Below, in pieces: positions 63,621 through 64,000 of a stretch of 64,000 nt of DNA. The notes under the pieces are model-generated. The model saw only the letters and a list, made by a program, of their open reading frames with translations, was not told the DNA's origin and ran no database searches. Position 1 is the first letter of the stretch. Every line of letters begins with the position of its first letter. Made by a program: the position numbers and the translations under genes. The DNA is from Saururus chinensis (taxonomy: Eukaryota > Streptophyta > Magnoliopsida > Piperales > Saururaceae). The stretch spans positions 27,166,592 through 27,230,591 of the forward strand of contig CP141143.1 in assembly GCA_035235625.1 (NCBI GenBank), read 5' to 3'.

Positions 63621-64000
63621 TGCCCTTGGGTGGACGAACAATGCAGGTGGAAAATTATCTCTTTTTAAGCAATGATACTGGTGTTGGGTCAATTGATTTG
63701 TACTACTGCAGCAATCTCTTAGAAAGGGCTACAACAGAATTGTCATCAGAATCATGTAGAACCGAAAAACGAAGTGGATATCTACACAAACTTGAATGTG
63801 TGTTAGGGTGTCTTTCTCATGAGTCATGACCACTTGTAAGCGCAATTTGCTTGGGAGGTGAGGCCACAAGGGCATTTGAAGCAGAAATTCACCGCGTCCC
63901 CCTCTCTTGTCACTGCCACGTTATCGCCACTCAGAACAGTGACCGAATTCTGCAACAAAGAGGACACCAGTTGCATATGATCAATGTCTAATGAATATGC
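63621..64000. other. Unassigned right edge
   Basis: No feature recognised beyond the tail of the overlapping 112-codon frame. Confidence 0.45.

Overview
This is plant nuclear DNA. It has spliced genes with GT-AG introns, very low gene density, and abundant hAT, Mutator, CACTA, Stowaway, Tourist, LINE and Ty3/gypsy-type elements. The species cannot be fixed from the sequence. The non-coding part is strongly AT-rich with GC-rich islands, which fits a flowering plant with a large, repeat-filled genome.

Two host genes are complete, both on the minus strand. (1) A phosphoacetylglucosamine mutase (PAGM/AGM1 type) lies at 4540-10494. I could join nine exons with consistent phases into 549 codons, with all active-site signatures present. 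(2) A prolyl-oligopeptidase family serine peptidase lies at 28913-39657. Eleven exons join into 815 codons with an intact Ser/Asp/His triad. It has one GC-AG intron and one intron whose donor reads GA instead of GT. They act in unrelated pathways (UDP-GlcNAc synthesis and peptide cleavage) and I see no functional link between them.

Between them (about 10.5-28.9 kb) lies a graveyard of transposable elements: two Mutator-like TIR elements side by side (11711-12361 and 12396-13234, the second with a perfect 9-bp target duplication), a hAT-like copy, and a CACTA/En-Spm complex (about 17.6-25.6 kb). The CACTA complex carries broken Ptta/En-Spm and DUF1985-like reading frames and, between its transposase remnant and its right end, exons of a broken GDT1-like (UPF0016) membrane-protein gene.

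The last third (40.7-64 kb) has no intact host gene. A non-autonomous Ty3/gypsy element, probably Tat-like, spans about 40.7-51.7 kb. It has a broken gag on the plus strand, a 602-codon antisense frame with a plant mobile domain (PMD) interrupted by only three stop codons, an array of about 18 tandem repeats of about 100 bp, and a 3' LTR. It is followed by a candidate 4.2-kb solo LTR (51796-55976), LTR-like unassigned sequence, a 1.54-kb hAT-like element with 8-bp target duplications (61222-62761), and a strong 20-bp perfect-stem hairpin (63513-63620) that could be a small-RNA precursor. Three long (TA)n tracts punctuate the window.
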